Shown here one piece after another: positions 1 to 9,114 of a stretch of 64,000 nt of DNA. Under the pieces are notes generated by a model. The model worked only from the letters and a program-made list of their open reading frames with translations, was not told the DNA's origin and ran no database searches. Positions within the stretch are counted from its first letter, which is position 1, and every line of letters begins with the position of its first letter. Both the position numbers and the translations under genes were made by a program. Origin of the DNA: Secundilactobacillus silagincola (lineage in GTDB: Bacteria; Bacillota; Bacilli; Lactobacillales; Lactobacillaceae); the NCBI RefSeq assembly GCF_002583405.1, contig NZ_BCMJ01000002.1, positions 124,001 through 188,000 of the forward strand, written 5' to 3'.

Positions 1-636
1 GAAACCGCAGCCTTAACCAAGGAAGTCAGCGAAATCCAAGGTGTCGATTACGAACTCGTCGTGGTACCTTACTACAACAAGCCAAGTCAACGCGGGATGA
101 TTGCTCACTTTACAGCAGTTGCAGATGCAGCTGAAAAGCCAATCATCATTTACAACATTCCTGGCCGTACTGGTGTAACCATGGCCAACGAAACGGTTGT
201 AACATTGTCTCAGAACCCTAAGATTGCAGGTGTTAAGCAATGTACGTCAATTGAAGATATCGAATTTTTAGTTGAACACACCCCCGATGATTTCTATGTT
301 TACAGTGGTGAAGATGCTCAGGCACTGTCTGCTCGCGTGGTTGGCGGTGCTGGTGTGATCTCCGTTGCGTCACACATCTACGGTGATCAGATTCGGGCAA
401 TGTACGATGCACTCTACGCTGGTGATTTGACTAAGGCTGGCGGTTTGAAGCGTCAATTAACACCAAAGATGGCCGCACTGTTCATGTTCCCATCACCATC
501 ACCCGTTAAGGCAGTTTTGAATGCCCAAGGCTATGGCGTTGGCGATTGCCGCTTACCAATTCAATCATTGAATGAGGAAGAATCTCGTCAATTAGCAGTG
601 GCGTTAGGTATGGATGAAGACGCATTAGTAAAATAA
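1..636 (+). CDS. dapA: 4-hydroxy-tetrahydrodipicolinate synthase (5' end outside window)
   Basis: DapA condenses pyruvate with aspartate semialdehyde, the first committed step of DAP/lysine synthesis, in the cytoplasm. The reading frame is open from base 1, so the N-terminal third is missing. Visible family marks are VVPYYNKP (catalytic Tyr), YNIPGRTG (substrate-binding Arg) and AGVKQC, whose Lys forms the Schiff base with pyruvate. The C-terminus is complete. It lies 30 bp before dapB in the same direction and is clearly part of one operon with dapB, the aminotransferase and asd. Confidence 0.95.
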   Translation, partial: ETAALTKEVSEIQGVDYELVVVPYYNKPSQRGMIAHFTAVADAAEKPIIIYNIPGRTGVTMANETVVTLSQNPKIAGVKQCTSIEDIEFLVEHTPDDFYVYSGEDAQALSARVVGGAGVISVASHIYGDQIRAMYDALYAGDLTKAGGLKRQLTPKMAALFMFPSPSPVKAVLNAQGYGVGDCRLPIQSLNEEESRQLAVALGMDEDALVK

Positions 637-666
637 TAAGTGTGGTAGAACAAGGAGTTTTTTAAA

Positions 667-1446
667 ATGATAAAAGTGTTAATTGCCGGTTTTACCGGTG
701 CCATGGGTCAAAAAGCGGTTCACCTAGTTCAAGAAAGTGACGGTTATGAATTAGTCGCTGGTTTCGCTGCTGATGTGACTTCCAAGGATCCTAAGGACTA
801 TGATTTGCCAGCCGGGGTTGCCATCTATGGTGATTTGAACGAGATTCAAACCGATGCTGACATTTGGATCGACTTTACATTACCAAGCGCGGTATACGCC
901 AACACCAAATTTGCGATTGAACACGGGATTCACCCCGTTATCGGGACAACTGGATTAACGGATGATCAAGTAAGTGAATTGCAGGAGTTAGCTAATGCTA
1001 AGCATTTAGGTGGTTTGGTCGCACCTAACTTTGGTATGTCAGCTGTGTTATTGATGAAGTTTGCCAAGGAAGCAGCCAAGTACTTCCCAGACGTTGAAAT
1101 CATTGAAATGCACCATGACAACAAAGCGGATGCGCCATCAGGAACGGCTCTAAGCACAGCTAAACTGATCGATGAAGTTCGCCCAGAACATGAACAGGGA
1201 AATCCTAACGAAACAGAGAGTTTGTCAGGTGTCCGTGGTGGTGATTATCACGGGATCCATATTCATGCGGTTCGCTTACCCGGTTACGTTGCTCATGAAC
1301 AAGTTTTGTTTGGCGGCCCAGGTGAAGCATTAACCATTCGCCAAGATTCCTTTGACCGTCAATCCTTCATGACCGGCGTTAAGGTCGCCATGGATCACGT
1401 CCTCGACTTGAAACAGTTAGTTGTTGGACTTGAAAACGTACTTTAA
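667..1446 (+). CDS. dapB: 4-hydroxy-tetrahydrodipicolinate reductase
   Basis: DapB reduces the DapA product with NAD(P)H to tetrahydrodipicolinate. The 259-residue protein has the expected length, an N-terminal nucleotide-binding loop (GFTGAMGQ, residues 8-15) and the catalytic segment [15 protein letters not shown] near residues 147-161, with the conserved His-His and Lys. The start has a strong AAGGAG site 10 bases upstream. Second visible gene of the DAP operon, 30 bp after dapA and 24 bp before the aminotransferase. Confidence 0.96.
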   Translation: MIKVLIAGFTGAMGQKAVHLVQESDGYELVAGFAADVTSKDPKDYDLPAGVAIYGDLNEIQTDADIWIDFTLPSAVYANTKFAIEHGIHPVIGTTGLTDDQVSELQELANAKHLGGLVAPNFGMSAVLLMKFAKEAAKYFPDVEIIEMHHDNKADAPSGTALSTAKLIDEVRPEHEQGNPNETESLSGVRGGDYHGIHIHAVRLPGYVAHEQVLFGGPGEALTIRQDSFDRQSFMTGVKVAMDHVLDLKQLVVGLENVL

Positions 1447-1470
1447 TTAATAAAAAAATGGAGTGACATT

Positions 1471-2655
1471 ATGCCTCAATTAGCTAGTGATTTAAGTCAG
1501 CAAGTCAATCAAAGATTAAACCAAGTTGGACCTTCCGGCATTCGGGAAGTTGCCCAAAAATTCTCAACCATTCCAGGACTCATTCAACTCACCCTGGGAG
1601 AACCAGATATGGACGTTCCGGAACACGTTAAGCAAGCAGCCATTAAGAGCATTCAAGACAATGATTCACATTACTCGCCACAGAAGGGGACCATGTATCT
1701 GCGGGAAGGTATTCATCATTATCTGATGGCAAGTCAGGGTTTGGATTACGATCCCAATACTGAAATTATTGCAACTGTAGGGGCCACTGAAGCCGTTTGT
1801 GCCTCACTGTTCACCATTTTAAATCCTGGTGACAAAGTGGTGATCCCGACACCAGCGTTTGCCCTGTACTTCCCGCTAGTGACGATTGCTGGAGCAACCA
1901 CGGTTCAAGTTGATACCTCGGACAGTGACTTTGTTTTGACACCAGAGCGGTTGGAAAAAGTGCTGGATCAAGAAGGTGATTCAGTGAAAGCTGTTTTACT
2001 GAACTATCCAGGTAATCCAACTGGGGTTGAATATCCCAAATCAATGATTGAAGGCTTAGCTAAAGTCATTGCTGATCACCATTTGTTTGTGATTGCTGAT
2101 GAAATTTACAGTGAACTGACTTATGGTGTTGATCACTACTCGATTGCTAACGTCATTCCAGAGCGGACGATTTTGATTAATGGCCTTTCGAAGTCCCACG
2201 CCATGACTGGTTATCGTATGGGCTACATGGCTGGTCCGGCTGAACTAATTGCGAATGCAACCAAGATGCACGCTTTCATGGTGACTTCACCATCGAACCC
2301 AGCACAGGCTGCCGCGGCTGAAGCACTGCATAACGGTCTGCAAGATCCCGTTGAAATGCGGAAAGTTTATCAAAAACGCCGTGACTTCGTTCAAAATGCG
2401 ATGGATGACATGGGACTATCAATGGCGACCCCATCTGGTGCGTTCTACGCCTTTGTTAAAATTCCAGCTAGCTACGGCAAAGATGATGTGAAGTTTGCGT
2501 ACGATTTGGCTGAGCAGGGCAAAGTCGGTGGTGTACCGGGCAGTGCCTTTGGTGCCGGCGGTGAAGGCTATATTCGTTTCTCATATGCGGCTTCTGATGA
2601 AGATTTGACGGAAGCAATGAAACGGCTAAAAGCTTTTTTAGCTGATAAAGCCTAG
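1471..2655 (+). CDS. patA: PLP-dependent aminotransferase class I (probable N-acetyl-LL-diaminopimelate aminotransferase)
   Basis: A 394-residue fold-type I aminotransferase. GLSKSHAMTGYRMGY contains the PLP Schiff-base lysine (about K241), and NYPGNPTG and DEIYSEL are family motifs. Its position between dapB and asd suggests the aminotransfer step of the acetylated DAP branch, which is where lactobacilli carry such genes; that substrate is inferred from context. The alternative is a general aromatic or aspartate aminotransferase. Start ATG preceded by TGGAG. Confidence 0.88.
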   Translation: MPQLASDLSQQVNQRLNQVGPSGIREVAQKFSTIPGLIQLTLGEPDMDVPEHVKQAAIKSIQDNDSHYSPQKGTMYLREGIHHYLMASQGLDYDPNTEIIATVGATEAVCASLFTILNPGDKVVIPTPAFALYFPLVTIAGATTVQVDTSDSDFVLTPERLEKVLDQEGDSVKAVLLNYPGNPTGVEYPKSMIEGLAKVIADHHLFVIADEIYSELTYGVDHYSIANVIPERTILINGLSKSHAMTGYRMGYMAGPAELIANATKMHAFMVTSPSNPAQAAAAEALHNGLQDPVEMRKVYQKRRDFVQNAMDDMGLSMATPSGAFYAFVKIPASYGKDDVKFAYDLAEQGKVGGVPGSAFGAGGEGYIRFSYAASDEDLTEAMKRLKAFLADKA

Positions 2656-2741
2656 CACTTGACTAATTGTGCAAAATACAGTTTAATGCAATTATTAAAA
2701 ACTAATTTGAAAATATGCGTGATGAAAACGAGGGATATCTG

Positions 2742-3833
2742 ATGAGTGAGAAACTACGAGTAGGGATTATTGGTGCAACAGGTATGGTTGGTCAGCGATT
2801 TATCAAGATTTTGGCTGACCATCCCTGGTTTGAGATTGCTTTAGTTGCGGCTAGTGCGCACAGTGCGGGCAAAACTTATGCCGAAGCTGTTAAGGGCCGT
2901 TGGAAGATGGAAGGCGATGTTCCTGAACAAGTGAAGGACATGGTGCTTCATGATGCAGCCAATGTTGACGAAATTGCACCTCAAGTCGATTTCATTTTTA
3001 GTGCCATCAAATTAGATAAGGCCGACACCCGTAAGTTGGAAGAAGCTTATGCAAAGGCTGAAACGCCAGTTGTTTCAAACAACAGCGCGCACCGTTGGAC
3101 ACCTGATGTGCCAATGGTGATTCCAGAAATTAATCCGGATCATACGGATGTCATCAAGTATCAACGGGAACGCTTAGGGACTAGTCGCGGTTTTGTCGCC
3201 GTTAAGCCTAACTGTTCGATTCAAAGTTATACGCCAGCACTATCAGCCTGGCGTCAGTTTGAACCTACTCAAGTGATTGCTACGACTTACCAGGCTATCT
3301 CTGGTGCCGGTAAAACCTTCAAGGATTGGCCAGAAATGGAAGGCAATGTGATTCCTTACATTGCTGGTGAAGAAGCTAAATCAGAGGGCGAACCCCTGAA
3401 AATTTGGGGCCACGTTGATGACGAAAAGAAGGCCATTGTGCCCGCTGATGATACTGTGATCACTTCTCAATGTATCCGAGTGCCAGTATTATATGGGCAT
3501 ACTGCTGCAGCATTCGTTAACTTCCGCAAGAACCCAACTAAGCAGGATCTAATCGATGCACTGGAAAGCTATACTGGTGAACCGCAACGTTTGGGTCTGC
3601 CAAGCGCGCCAAAGCAGTTTATCCGCTACATGACTGAAGATGACCGTCCGCAAGTTCGCTTGGATGTGAACTACGAACACGGTATGGGAATTTCTATCGG
3701 TCGGCTTCGCGAAGATAAAATCTTTGATTGGAAGTTCGTTGGTCTGTCTCATAACACAGCTCGTGGGGCAGCTGGCGGTGCCGTTGAATGTGCTGAATTA
3801 TTAAAGGCACAGGGTTACATTACAGCTAAATAA
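2742..3833 (+). CDS. asd: aspartate-semialdehyde dehydrogenase
   Basis: Reduces aspartyl phosphate to aspartate semialdehyde, the substrate of DapA. The 363-residue form has the NADP loop GATGMVGQ near the N-terminus, the active-site cysteine in KPNCSIQ (about C158) and ISGAGK. Its length and the WxxEGNVIPYI segment resemble the longer archaeal/fungal-like ASADH class. I chose ATG 2742 because GAGGG lies 8 bases upstream; an in-frame ATG at 2715 has no ribosome binding site. The stop codon is followed after two bases by hairpin element A. Confidence 0.95.
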   Translation: MSEKLRVGIIGATGMVGQRFIKILADHPWFEIALVAASAHSAGKTYAEAVKGRWKMEGDVPEQVKDMVLHDAANVDEIAPQVDFIFSAIKLDKADTRKLEEAYAKAETPVVSNNSAHRWTPDVPMVIPEINPDHTDVIKYQRERLGTSRGFVAVKPNCSIQSYTPALSAWRQFEPTQVIATTYQAISGAGKTFKDWPEMEGNVIPYIAGEEAKSEGEPLKIWGHVDDEKKAIVPADDTVITSQCIRVPVLYGHTAAAFVNFRKNPTKQDLIDALESYTGEPQRLGLPSAPKQFIRYMTEDDRPQVRLDVNYEHGMGISIGRLREDKIFDWKFVGLSHNTARGAAGGAVECAELLKAQGYITAK

Positions 3834-3835
3834 AC

Positions 3836-3954
3836 AGAGTGTGAAAACAAGCGTTTAGAGAGTAGAGAATAAGGCATAGACGACGGAAATCCCGGTTTTG
3901 GATTTCTGTCATCTATGCCTTATTCTCTACTCTCTGCTTGTTTGAGCACGTTTC
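3836..3954 (+). repeat. hairpin element A (first of a four-unit tandem block)
   Basis: Begins AGAGTGTGAAAAC two bases after the asd stop and ends GAGCACGTTTCA. The arms AAACAAGC/GCTTGTTT and AGAGAGTAGAGAATAAGG with its complement form an almost unbroken stem of about 40 bp, closed by AAATCC/GGATTT. A 4-base GTTT bulge lies on the 5' side. The stem sequence is nearly the same as element E at 6425-6543 but in opposite orientation. No T-run follows, so it is not a classical terminator. Confidence 0.9.
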
Positions 3955-3960
3955 AAAAAC

Positions 3961-4330
3961 AGAGTGTGAGGAGGAGCGCTTAGAGACTGGAGCGTAAGTA
4001 GCTTATGGTGGGAATCCCGAACTTGGATTTGTACCATGAGTTGCTTACGTGCAAGTCTCTGTTCTCAAGAGCACGTTTCAAAAACAGAGTGTGAGGAGGA
4101 GCGCTTAGAGACTGGAGCGTAAGTAGCTTATGGTGGGAATCCCGAACTTGGATTTGTACCATAAGTTGCTTACGTGCAAGTCTCTGCTCCCAAGAGTACG
4201 TTTCAAAAACAGAGTGTGAGGAGGAGCGCTTAGAGACTGGAGCGTAAGTAGCTTATGGTGGGAATCCCGAACTTGGATTTGTACCATAAGTTGCTTACGT
4301 GCAAGTCTCTGCTCCCAAGAGCACGTTTCA
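3961..4330 (+). repeat. tandem hairpin elements B, C, D (3961-4080, 4086-4205, 4211-4330)
   Basis: Three 120-bp units joined by 5-base spacers (period 125) and differing at only a few bases. Each starts AGAGTGTGAGGAGGAGCG, has a long imperfect hairpin closed by AATCC/GGATT, and ends GCACGTTTCA or a one-base variant. A fragment of a fifth unit (AGAGTGTGAAG) follows at 4337-4347. Overall architecture matches element A but the stem sequence differs. With element A and the 210 bp after it this fills the 723-bp asd-recQ gap. The rest (4348-4556) is AT-rich and holds the recQ promoter region. Confidence 0.92.
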
Positions 4331-4556
4331 AAAAACAGAGTGTGAAGCCAGTTTAGTCTAGATTAAAGCATTGAACAAAGGTAAATTTTAAATGGTATTT
4401 CAGTTAAAAAACCAGATAAAGCTTTAATCAATATAGGCTTATATCACAGTCCTCTTTCGTTTTATTAAAATTTAATTTTCCTGATTACCGTAATTAACAT
4501 TAGCGCCAGTATTCTGTTAAACTGGAAGAAGACTATTTCGAAAGGAACTGAAATTC

Positions 4557-6320
4557 ATGAAGCCGCAGACCATATTAAAATCCCAGTTCGGATATGACAG
4601 CTTTCGTACCGGCCAAGAAGAAGTCATTAACGATGTGCTGGGACATCGAAACGTGCTGGCAATTATGCCGACTGGTGGTGGTAAATCACTTTGTTACCAG
4701 ATTCCGGCACTCATGTTAGATGGGGTTACGCTGGTGGTGTCACCACTAATCTCACTAATGAAAGATCAGGTTGATGCGTTAAATGAAAATGGGATTGCGG
4801 CAACCTTCATCAATAGTTCACTGGACTATGACCAGATCAATCAGCGTTTCAATGATGCCGCAAACGGTGACGTTAAACTACTATATGTTTCCCCAGAACG
4901 GCTGGATTCGGGTTACTTGAACCGGCTAGCAGAGCTCCCAATTGATTTGGTAGCTATTGATGAGGCCCATTGTATTTCTCAGTGGGGGCATGATTTTCGG
5001 CCGAGTTACTTGAATCTGGCGCAAACGATTCAGCAGTTACCCAGTCAACCAACGATTATTGCGTTAACGGCTACCGCGACGCCAATTGTGGCAAAAGACA
5101 TTTGTCAGCGATTAGGTTTAGCGGAAGAGGTCAAAACCGGTTTTTCACGGCCCAATCTAGCTTTTAAAGTAATCAAGCACCAGGATAACGACAAATATCT
5201 GGTGGATTATTTAAAGCAAAATGCCGGTCAATCCGGTATTGTTTACGCAAGTACCCGTAAAGAAGTTGAACGGTTAACTAAGTTATTAAATAAAAAACAC
5301 ATCGACGCAACGATGTATCATGGTGGTCTTTCTAAGGAAGTTCGTCGCCAAAATCAAGAAGACTTTCTTTATGATCGGGTACCCGTCATGGTCGCCACCA
5401 ACGCGTTTGGTATGGGGATCGATAAAAGTAACGTTCGGTTCGTGATTCACGCACAGGTTCCAGGCAGCCTTGAATCATACTATCAGGAAGCTGGCCGGGC
5501 AGGTCGAGACGGCTTGCCAAGCGAAGCAATTTTACTCTTTCGACAGTCGGACGTGTCGATTCAGCATTTCTTGATCGATCAGTCTGAGCGAGACGATGCG
5601 GGTAAGAAGCGGGAATACGAAAAGCTACAGGACATGACGCAGTATGCTAATACGCAAGAATGCCTGCAACGATTTATCTTAAATTACTTTGGTGAAGAGG
5701 GCACTGATTGCGGGCAATGTTCGAATTGTCTGGATGATCGTGAAGAACAAGACATTACCGTTGATACTCAAAAAGTACTGTCTTGCGTTAAGCGGATGAA
5801 CGAACGGTTCGGGAAAATCCTTGTGGCGCAAGTGCTAACGGGTTCCAGCGTGGCACGGATCAAAGAGTTTCACTTTGACCAGCTGACCACGTACGGCATC
5901 ATGAAGGGTTCGTCACAGAAGTCGGTAGCAGAGCTAATCGATTTTCTGACGGCTGCTGGTTATTTGGTAGCGGAAGGCGGTCAGTATCCAGTACTGCGTG
6001 TGAGTGATAGTGGGGTAGCTGTGCTGCAGGGAAAGCAGAAAGTTTACCGGAAAGTTGCCGTGCAAGCAACGCACGTCTTACCACAAAACGATGATCTCTT
6101 CGAACGCCTGCGGGCTATTCGTCGAGAATTTGCTAAGAAGCAGGGCGTACCGCCATTCGTGATTTTTTCGGATAAAACGCTTCGTGATATGTGTGCAGTG
6201 ATGCCGCAAAACGAAGAAGAGATGCTGACGGTCAGCGGTGTTGGTGAAAGTAAACTGGCTAAATATGGTGCTGCTTTTCTGAAGGAATTAAAGGCTGATA
6301 ATGAGTTAAAGGTGGATTAG
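4557..6320 (+). CDS. recQ: ATP-dependent DNA helicase RecQ
   Basis: A 3'-5' DNA helicase for recombination and repair. The 587-residue protein has Walker A (TGGGKSLCYQ, about residues 40-49), the DEAH box IDEAHCISQWGHDFR near residue 133, helicase motif VI QEAGRAGRDG, a zinc-binding RQC cysteine set (CLQRF ... CGQCSNC) and a C-terminal HRDC domain. Start ATG with GAAAGGAA upstream. It is flanked by hairpin elements A (direct) and E (inverted), which share stem sequence. Confidence 0.95.
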   Translation: MKPQTILKSQFGYDSFRTGQEEVINDVLGHRNVLAIMPTGGGKSLCYQIPALMLDGVTLVVSPLISLMKDQVDALNENGIAATFINSSLDYDQINQRFNDAANGDVKLLYVSPERLDSGYLNRLAELPIDLVAIDEAHCISQWGHDFRPSYLNLAQTIQQLPSQPTIIALTATATPIVAKDICQRLGLAEEVKTGFSRPNLAFKVIKHQDNDKYLVDYLKQNAGQSGIVYASTRKEVERLTKLLNKKHIDATMYHGGLSKEVRRQNQEDFLYDRVPVMVATNAFGMGIDKSNVRFVIHAQVPGSLESYYQEAGRAGRDGLPSEAILLFRQSDVSIQHFLIDQSERDDAGKKREYEKLQDMTQYANTQECLQRFILNYFGEEGTDCGQCSNCLDDREEQDITVDTQKVLSCVKRMNERFGKILVAQVLTGSSVARIKEFHFDQLTTYGIMKGSSQKSVAELIDFLTAAGYLVAEGGQYPVLRVSDSGVAVLQGKQKVYRKVAVQATHVLPQNDDLFERLRAIRREFAKKQGVPPFVIFSDKTLRDMCAVMPQNEEEMLTVSGVGESKLAKYGAAFLKELKADNELKVD

Positions 6321-6424
6321 CTAAAAAGAGAGTTATCGTAAATTTGTATTGATAAAAATGTTATCTAGTTTTTGACTGAAGTACAATTGAAAATTTACTT
6401 TTGTTCACCACTTTAATCTAGCTT

Positions 6425-6543
6425 AAACGTGTTCAAACAAGCAGAGAGTTGCAAATAAGGCATAGATGACAGAAATCCAAAACCGGGATTTCCGTCATCT
6501 ATGCCTTATTCTCCACTCTCTAAGCGCTTGTTTTCACACTCTA
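6425..6543 (-). repeat. hairpin element E
   Basis: On the minus strand it starts TAGAGTGTGAAAACAAGCGC, and its first three bases are the TAG stop of the OppA-type gene. Arms AAACAAGC/GCTTGTTT, AGAGAGT with its complement, and an inner stem containing ATAAGGCATAGA close at AAATCC/GGATTT. It is almost the same sequence as element A, inverted, on the other side of recQ. It also fills the gap between the convergent ends of recQ and the lipoprotein gene. Confidence 0.9.
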
Positions 6544-8202
6544 TTTTACCCAATACGCACTCTTATAATCTTCCACAACCCCGCTGATATTATGCACGAC
6601 TCCATTTAACTTTGGGTTAGTTAAAAAGCTGTCAGCCTGCTGATACAAAGGCGTGACGCCCTGCTGTTCAGTTAGCCTTTTTTCAGCATTTAGCATTTGC
6701 TGCCACCGTAATTGATTGTCCGTGCTCTGATTGTTATTAAGAGTATTTACTAGTCGGTCATACGTAGCGTCGTGCCAGTGCCCGTAGTTATGCCGACTAT
6801 TGCTCGTCATTACTTGTAAAAATGAAAGCGGATCGGGATAATCGGCACCCCACCCGGTGAGCAGCAGGTCAAATTGCCCGTTAGTTACACGGTTGTTTAA
6901 GTGATTTGAATCTAGAGAAACTGTATGAATGGTGAGTCCTGGCAAATGATTTTCCAGTTGGGTTTTGAGATTGTTCGCAACCCGAACACTGACCGCATCG
7001 TTTGCAGTAATGAGAGTTAGCTTGGCCGTACTGACATGCAGTTGTCGTTTGGCTGCTGCCCATTCGTGTGCTGCTGTCTTGTTGTTCCCTTTGACGTATG
7101 AGGATGCTTCCTGCTGATTAGCAAAGTCGGAATGATTAAGATTATTTTTACTGAGGCCGGCAGTGACAAATCCTTTTGGCGGTAGAGAGGCATTTTGCAG
7201 TGCTTGATCGATCAAACGGCGACGACTAATTGCGTGCGAAATTGCCAGTCGTGCGTTACGATTATTAATGAGTTTTTTATTAGCAGTGTTACTTGTGCTA
7301 AAATTATAAGCAATTATGCGCATTAATGAGAAGGGCCGGACAATGTAGTCTGGGTTATTTTTGTTCTCAGGGATCTGTTTACCAATTAACTGAATTTCAG
7401 CAACTTTACCGCTGCGGTAATCCCTTAAATCTTGAGAGGGCGATTTAGAGGTCACAATGGTTAAACGTTTGAGATAAACATGGGATTTGTCCCAGTAATA
7501 CGGGTTAGGTACCAGCGTTCGAGAAGCACTATTGGCGTGCCATTTAACCAGTTTAAAGGGGCCACTGTAAATCTGCTGATCTGCACTGGCACCGTATTGG
7601 GACCCATAACGTTGCACCGTGGCACGATGCTGAGGTGCAAACAGTGGGTAGGCTAATAGACTTTCAAAGTAGACCATTGGGTGATTTAACTTCACTTGAA
7701 GGTTGTGTGTTGAAAGGGCTTTGACGCCTAAACGGCTTGCTGGCAGCTCACCTTTTCTAATTTTGTCGGCGTTTTTAATTCCGTCAAATAGATTAGCATT
7801 TACGGACTTAGTTTGCGGGTTAACACTTCGCTGCCATGAATAAACAAAATCAGTGGCGGTAATTGGCTGACCATTGCTCCAGCGCGCGTTATTTCGAAGT
7901 TGAAAGGTGTACGTTTTGGCATCTTTACTGATGTGGTAGCTCTGAGCTAAGCCGTTATTGACCCGGCCATTGTTGCCCAATCGAAATAGGCCTTCCGTTG
8001 AACTGCGTAATTTATTAAAACTGTTAACCTTTGAAATATCCACGGTGTTTAAACGTGTTTGCTCAACAACGGTAACGTTTTGATTACGTGACATGACCCC
8101 TTTATTGTCAGAAGTCTGTTTTGAATTAGACAGACTTTGCTGACAGCCGCTTAAAAAAAGCGTTGCCAGCATAACGCTGATTAGTTTGAATGTTGTTTTC
8201 AT
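6541..8202 (-). CDS. peptide ABC transporter substrate-binding lipoprotein (OppA family)
   Basis: A 553-residue extracytoplasmic solute-binding protein of family 5. The N-terminus is a lipoprotein signal with lipobox LFLSGC, giving a lipidated Cys20 after cleavage. The body shows family features such as YTFQLRNNARWSNGQPITATDFVYSW and the late segment GWGADYPDPLSFLQ, typical of oligopeptide binders. No permease or ATPase genes are adjacent, so it is an orphan receptor that probably uses a transporter encoded elsewhere or acts in peptide signalling. Start ATG with GAGAGGG upstream; the stop overlaps hairpin element E. Confidence 0.9.
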   Translation of the reverse strand: MKTTFKLISVMLATLFLSGCQQSLSNSKQTSDNKGVMSRNQNVTVVEQTRLNTVDISKVNSFNKLRSSTEGLFRLGNNGRVNNGLAQSYHISKDAKTYTFQLRNNARWSNGQPITATDFVYSWQRSVNPQTKSVNANLFDGIKNADKIRKGELPASRLGVKALSTHNLQVKLNHPMVYFESLLAYPLFAPQHRATVQRYGSQYGASADQQIYSGPFKLVKWHANSASRTLVPNPYYWDKSHVYLKRLTIVTSKSPSQDLRDYRSGKVAEIQLIGKQIPENKNNPDYIVRPFSLMRIIAYNFSTSNTANKKLINNRNARLAISHAISRRRLIDQALQNASLPPKGFVTAGLSKNNLNHSDFANQQEASSYVKGNNKTAAHEWAAAKRQLHVSTAKLTLITANDAVSVRVANNLKTQLENHLPGLTIHTVSLDSNHLNNRVTNGQFDLLLTGWGADYPDPLSFLQVMTSNSRHNYGHWHDATYDRLVNTLNNNQSTDNQLRWQQMLNAEKRLTEQQGVTPLYQQADSFLTNPKLNGVVHNISGVVEDYKSAYWVK

Positions 8203-8297
8203 GGCAGTACCCTCTCAATCCCAATAGCTCTATTTTGATAATAATGAAGCAGTTTCATAACGTCAAGTAACATAAATACTTTACGAGGTGAACCATA
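8203..8297. promoter_or_regulatory. divergent promoter region between the OppA-type gene and the MerR-like gene
   Basis: A 95-bp AT-rich spacer separates two divergent start codons, so both promoters must lie here. I see no clear operator. The plus-strand gene has GAGGTG and starts at TTG. Confidence 0.5.
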
Positions 8298-9110
8298 TTG
8301 ATAGAAGGGCAACAACTTTCTGCAGGTCAGTTTGCCCAGCTCATGAGAATTGATCGTCACGTTCTTAATCGCTTTGATGAGCTGGGTTTATTCCAGCCAG
8401 CAAGTCGGGATAAGAACGGACGGCGGGCATATGATCTCAACCAGGTCAATCAATGGCTGTCACTGCAAGCCACGGTTAAGCTGGAAAATGATTTGAATAA
8501 GACGAAAGCAACACTGCACACAAATGGTAATGATCACATTGCCATGTTGAAGTATCAGCAGCAACTGGTTGAAAAACAATTAAATCAGTTGAGCATGGCG
8601 CATCAGCAGATTTCCCAGGAAATCACGAATCAGGAAACCGCACGTCAGGCCATGCCAGAAGCGGCGACGGTGGTCGATCGTTCACCAGTTAGTTTACTAA
8701 CAACGACGTTTCCGGAGGACATACAGGTCACGGGAAACCAAATTCAAGCGCAAATCAAGCACGTGCTTTCCGTGATGGACATGGCACCGGTTAATTTAGT
8801 AGTTGGACGGATACATTCGCAGCACGCAATTGAGTCGGGGCAATCCAAGTTGGTGACGGCGCTATATACGCCATTAGCTCCCAGCAGCAAAGTTAAGGCT
8901 GATACCACCCAGTTAGGTGGTCGTGCAGTGCTTGCTTACCACCATTTAGATACGCCATTGATTGATGGCTTTAACCATTTACGTGAGTATGCAGCGCAAC
9001 ATCACCTGATTTTAGGGACCAATTATTATGAAGAACCAGTAGTTGGCAACTGGCAGACGGATGATCCAGCGAAACAGGTGGTACGCCTGTTAGTTGCAGT
9101 GAAGGAGTGA
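8298..9110 (+). CDS. MerR-like transcriptional regulator
   Basis: A 270-residue protein. Residues 1-60 resemble a MerR winged-helix domain (LMRIDRHVLNRFDELGLFQPA ... GRRAYDLNQVNQW). Residues about 60-125 are Gln-rich and likely a coiled-coil linker. The C-terminal half looks like a GyrI-type ligand-binding domain, an inference from size and position. The start is TTG, set by GAGGTG 7 bases upstream. It ends 4 bp before mutY and is probably cotranscribed with it. Confidence 0.75.
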   Translation: MIEGQQLSAGQFAQLMRIDRHVLNRFDELGLFQPASRDKNGRRAYDLNQVNQWLSLQATVKLENDLNKTKATLHTNGNDHIAMLKYQQQLVEKQLNQLSMAHQQISQEITNQETARQAMPEAATVVDRSPVSLLTTTFPEDIQVTGNQIQAQIKHVLSVMDMAPVNLVVGRIHSQHAIESGQSKLVTALYTPLAPSSKVKADTTQLGGRAVLAYHHLDTPLIDGFNHLREYAAQHHLILGTNYYEEPVVGNWQTDDPAKQVVRLLVAVKE

Positions 9111-9114
9111 TTGG

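Noticed and set aside
3836-3954. Hairpin elements as ordinary intrinsic terminators
   Set aside because: No U-tract follows the stems, and element I has a separate true terminator right behind it.
3980-4287. Two overlapping 60-codon minus-strand ORFs (MVQIQVRDSHHKLLTL...)
   Set aside because: They lie inside the tandem hairpin units B-D, repeat with the 125-bp period, and have no ribosome binding site. They are a by-product of the repeat.
3961-4330. CRISPR-like regular repeats
   Set aside because: Repeat units are 120 bp with 5-base identical spacers and no cas genes are nearby.
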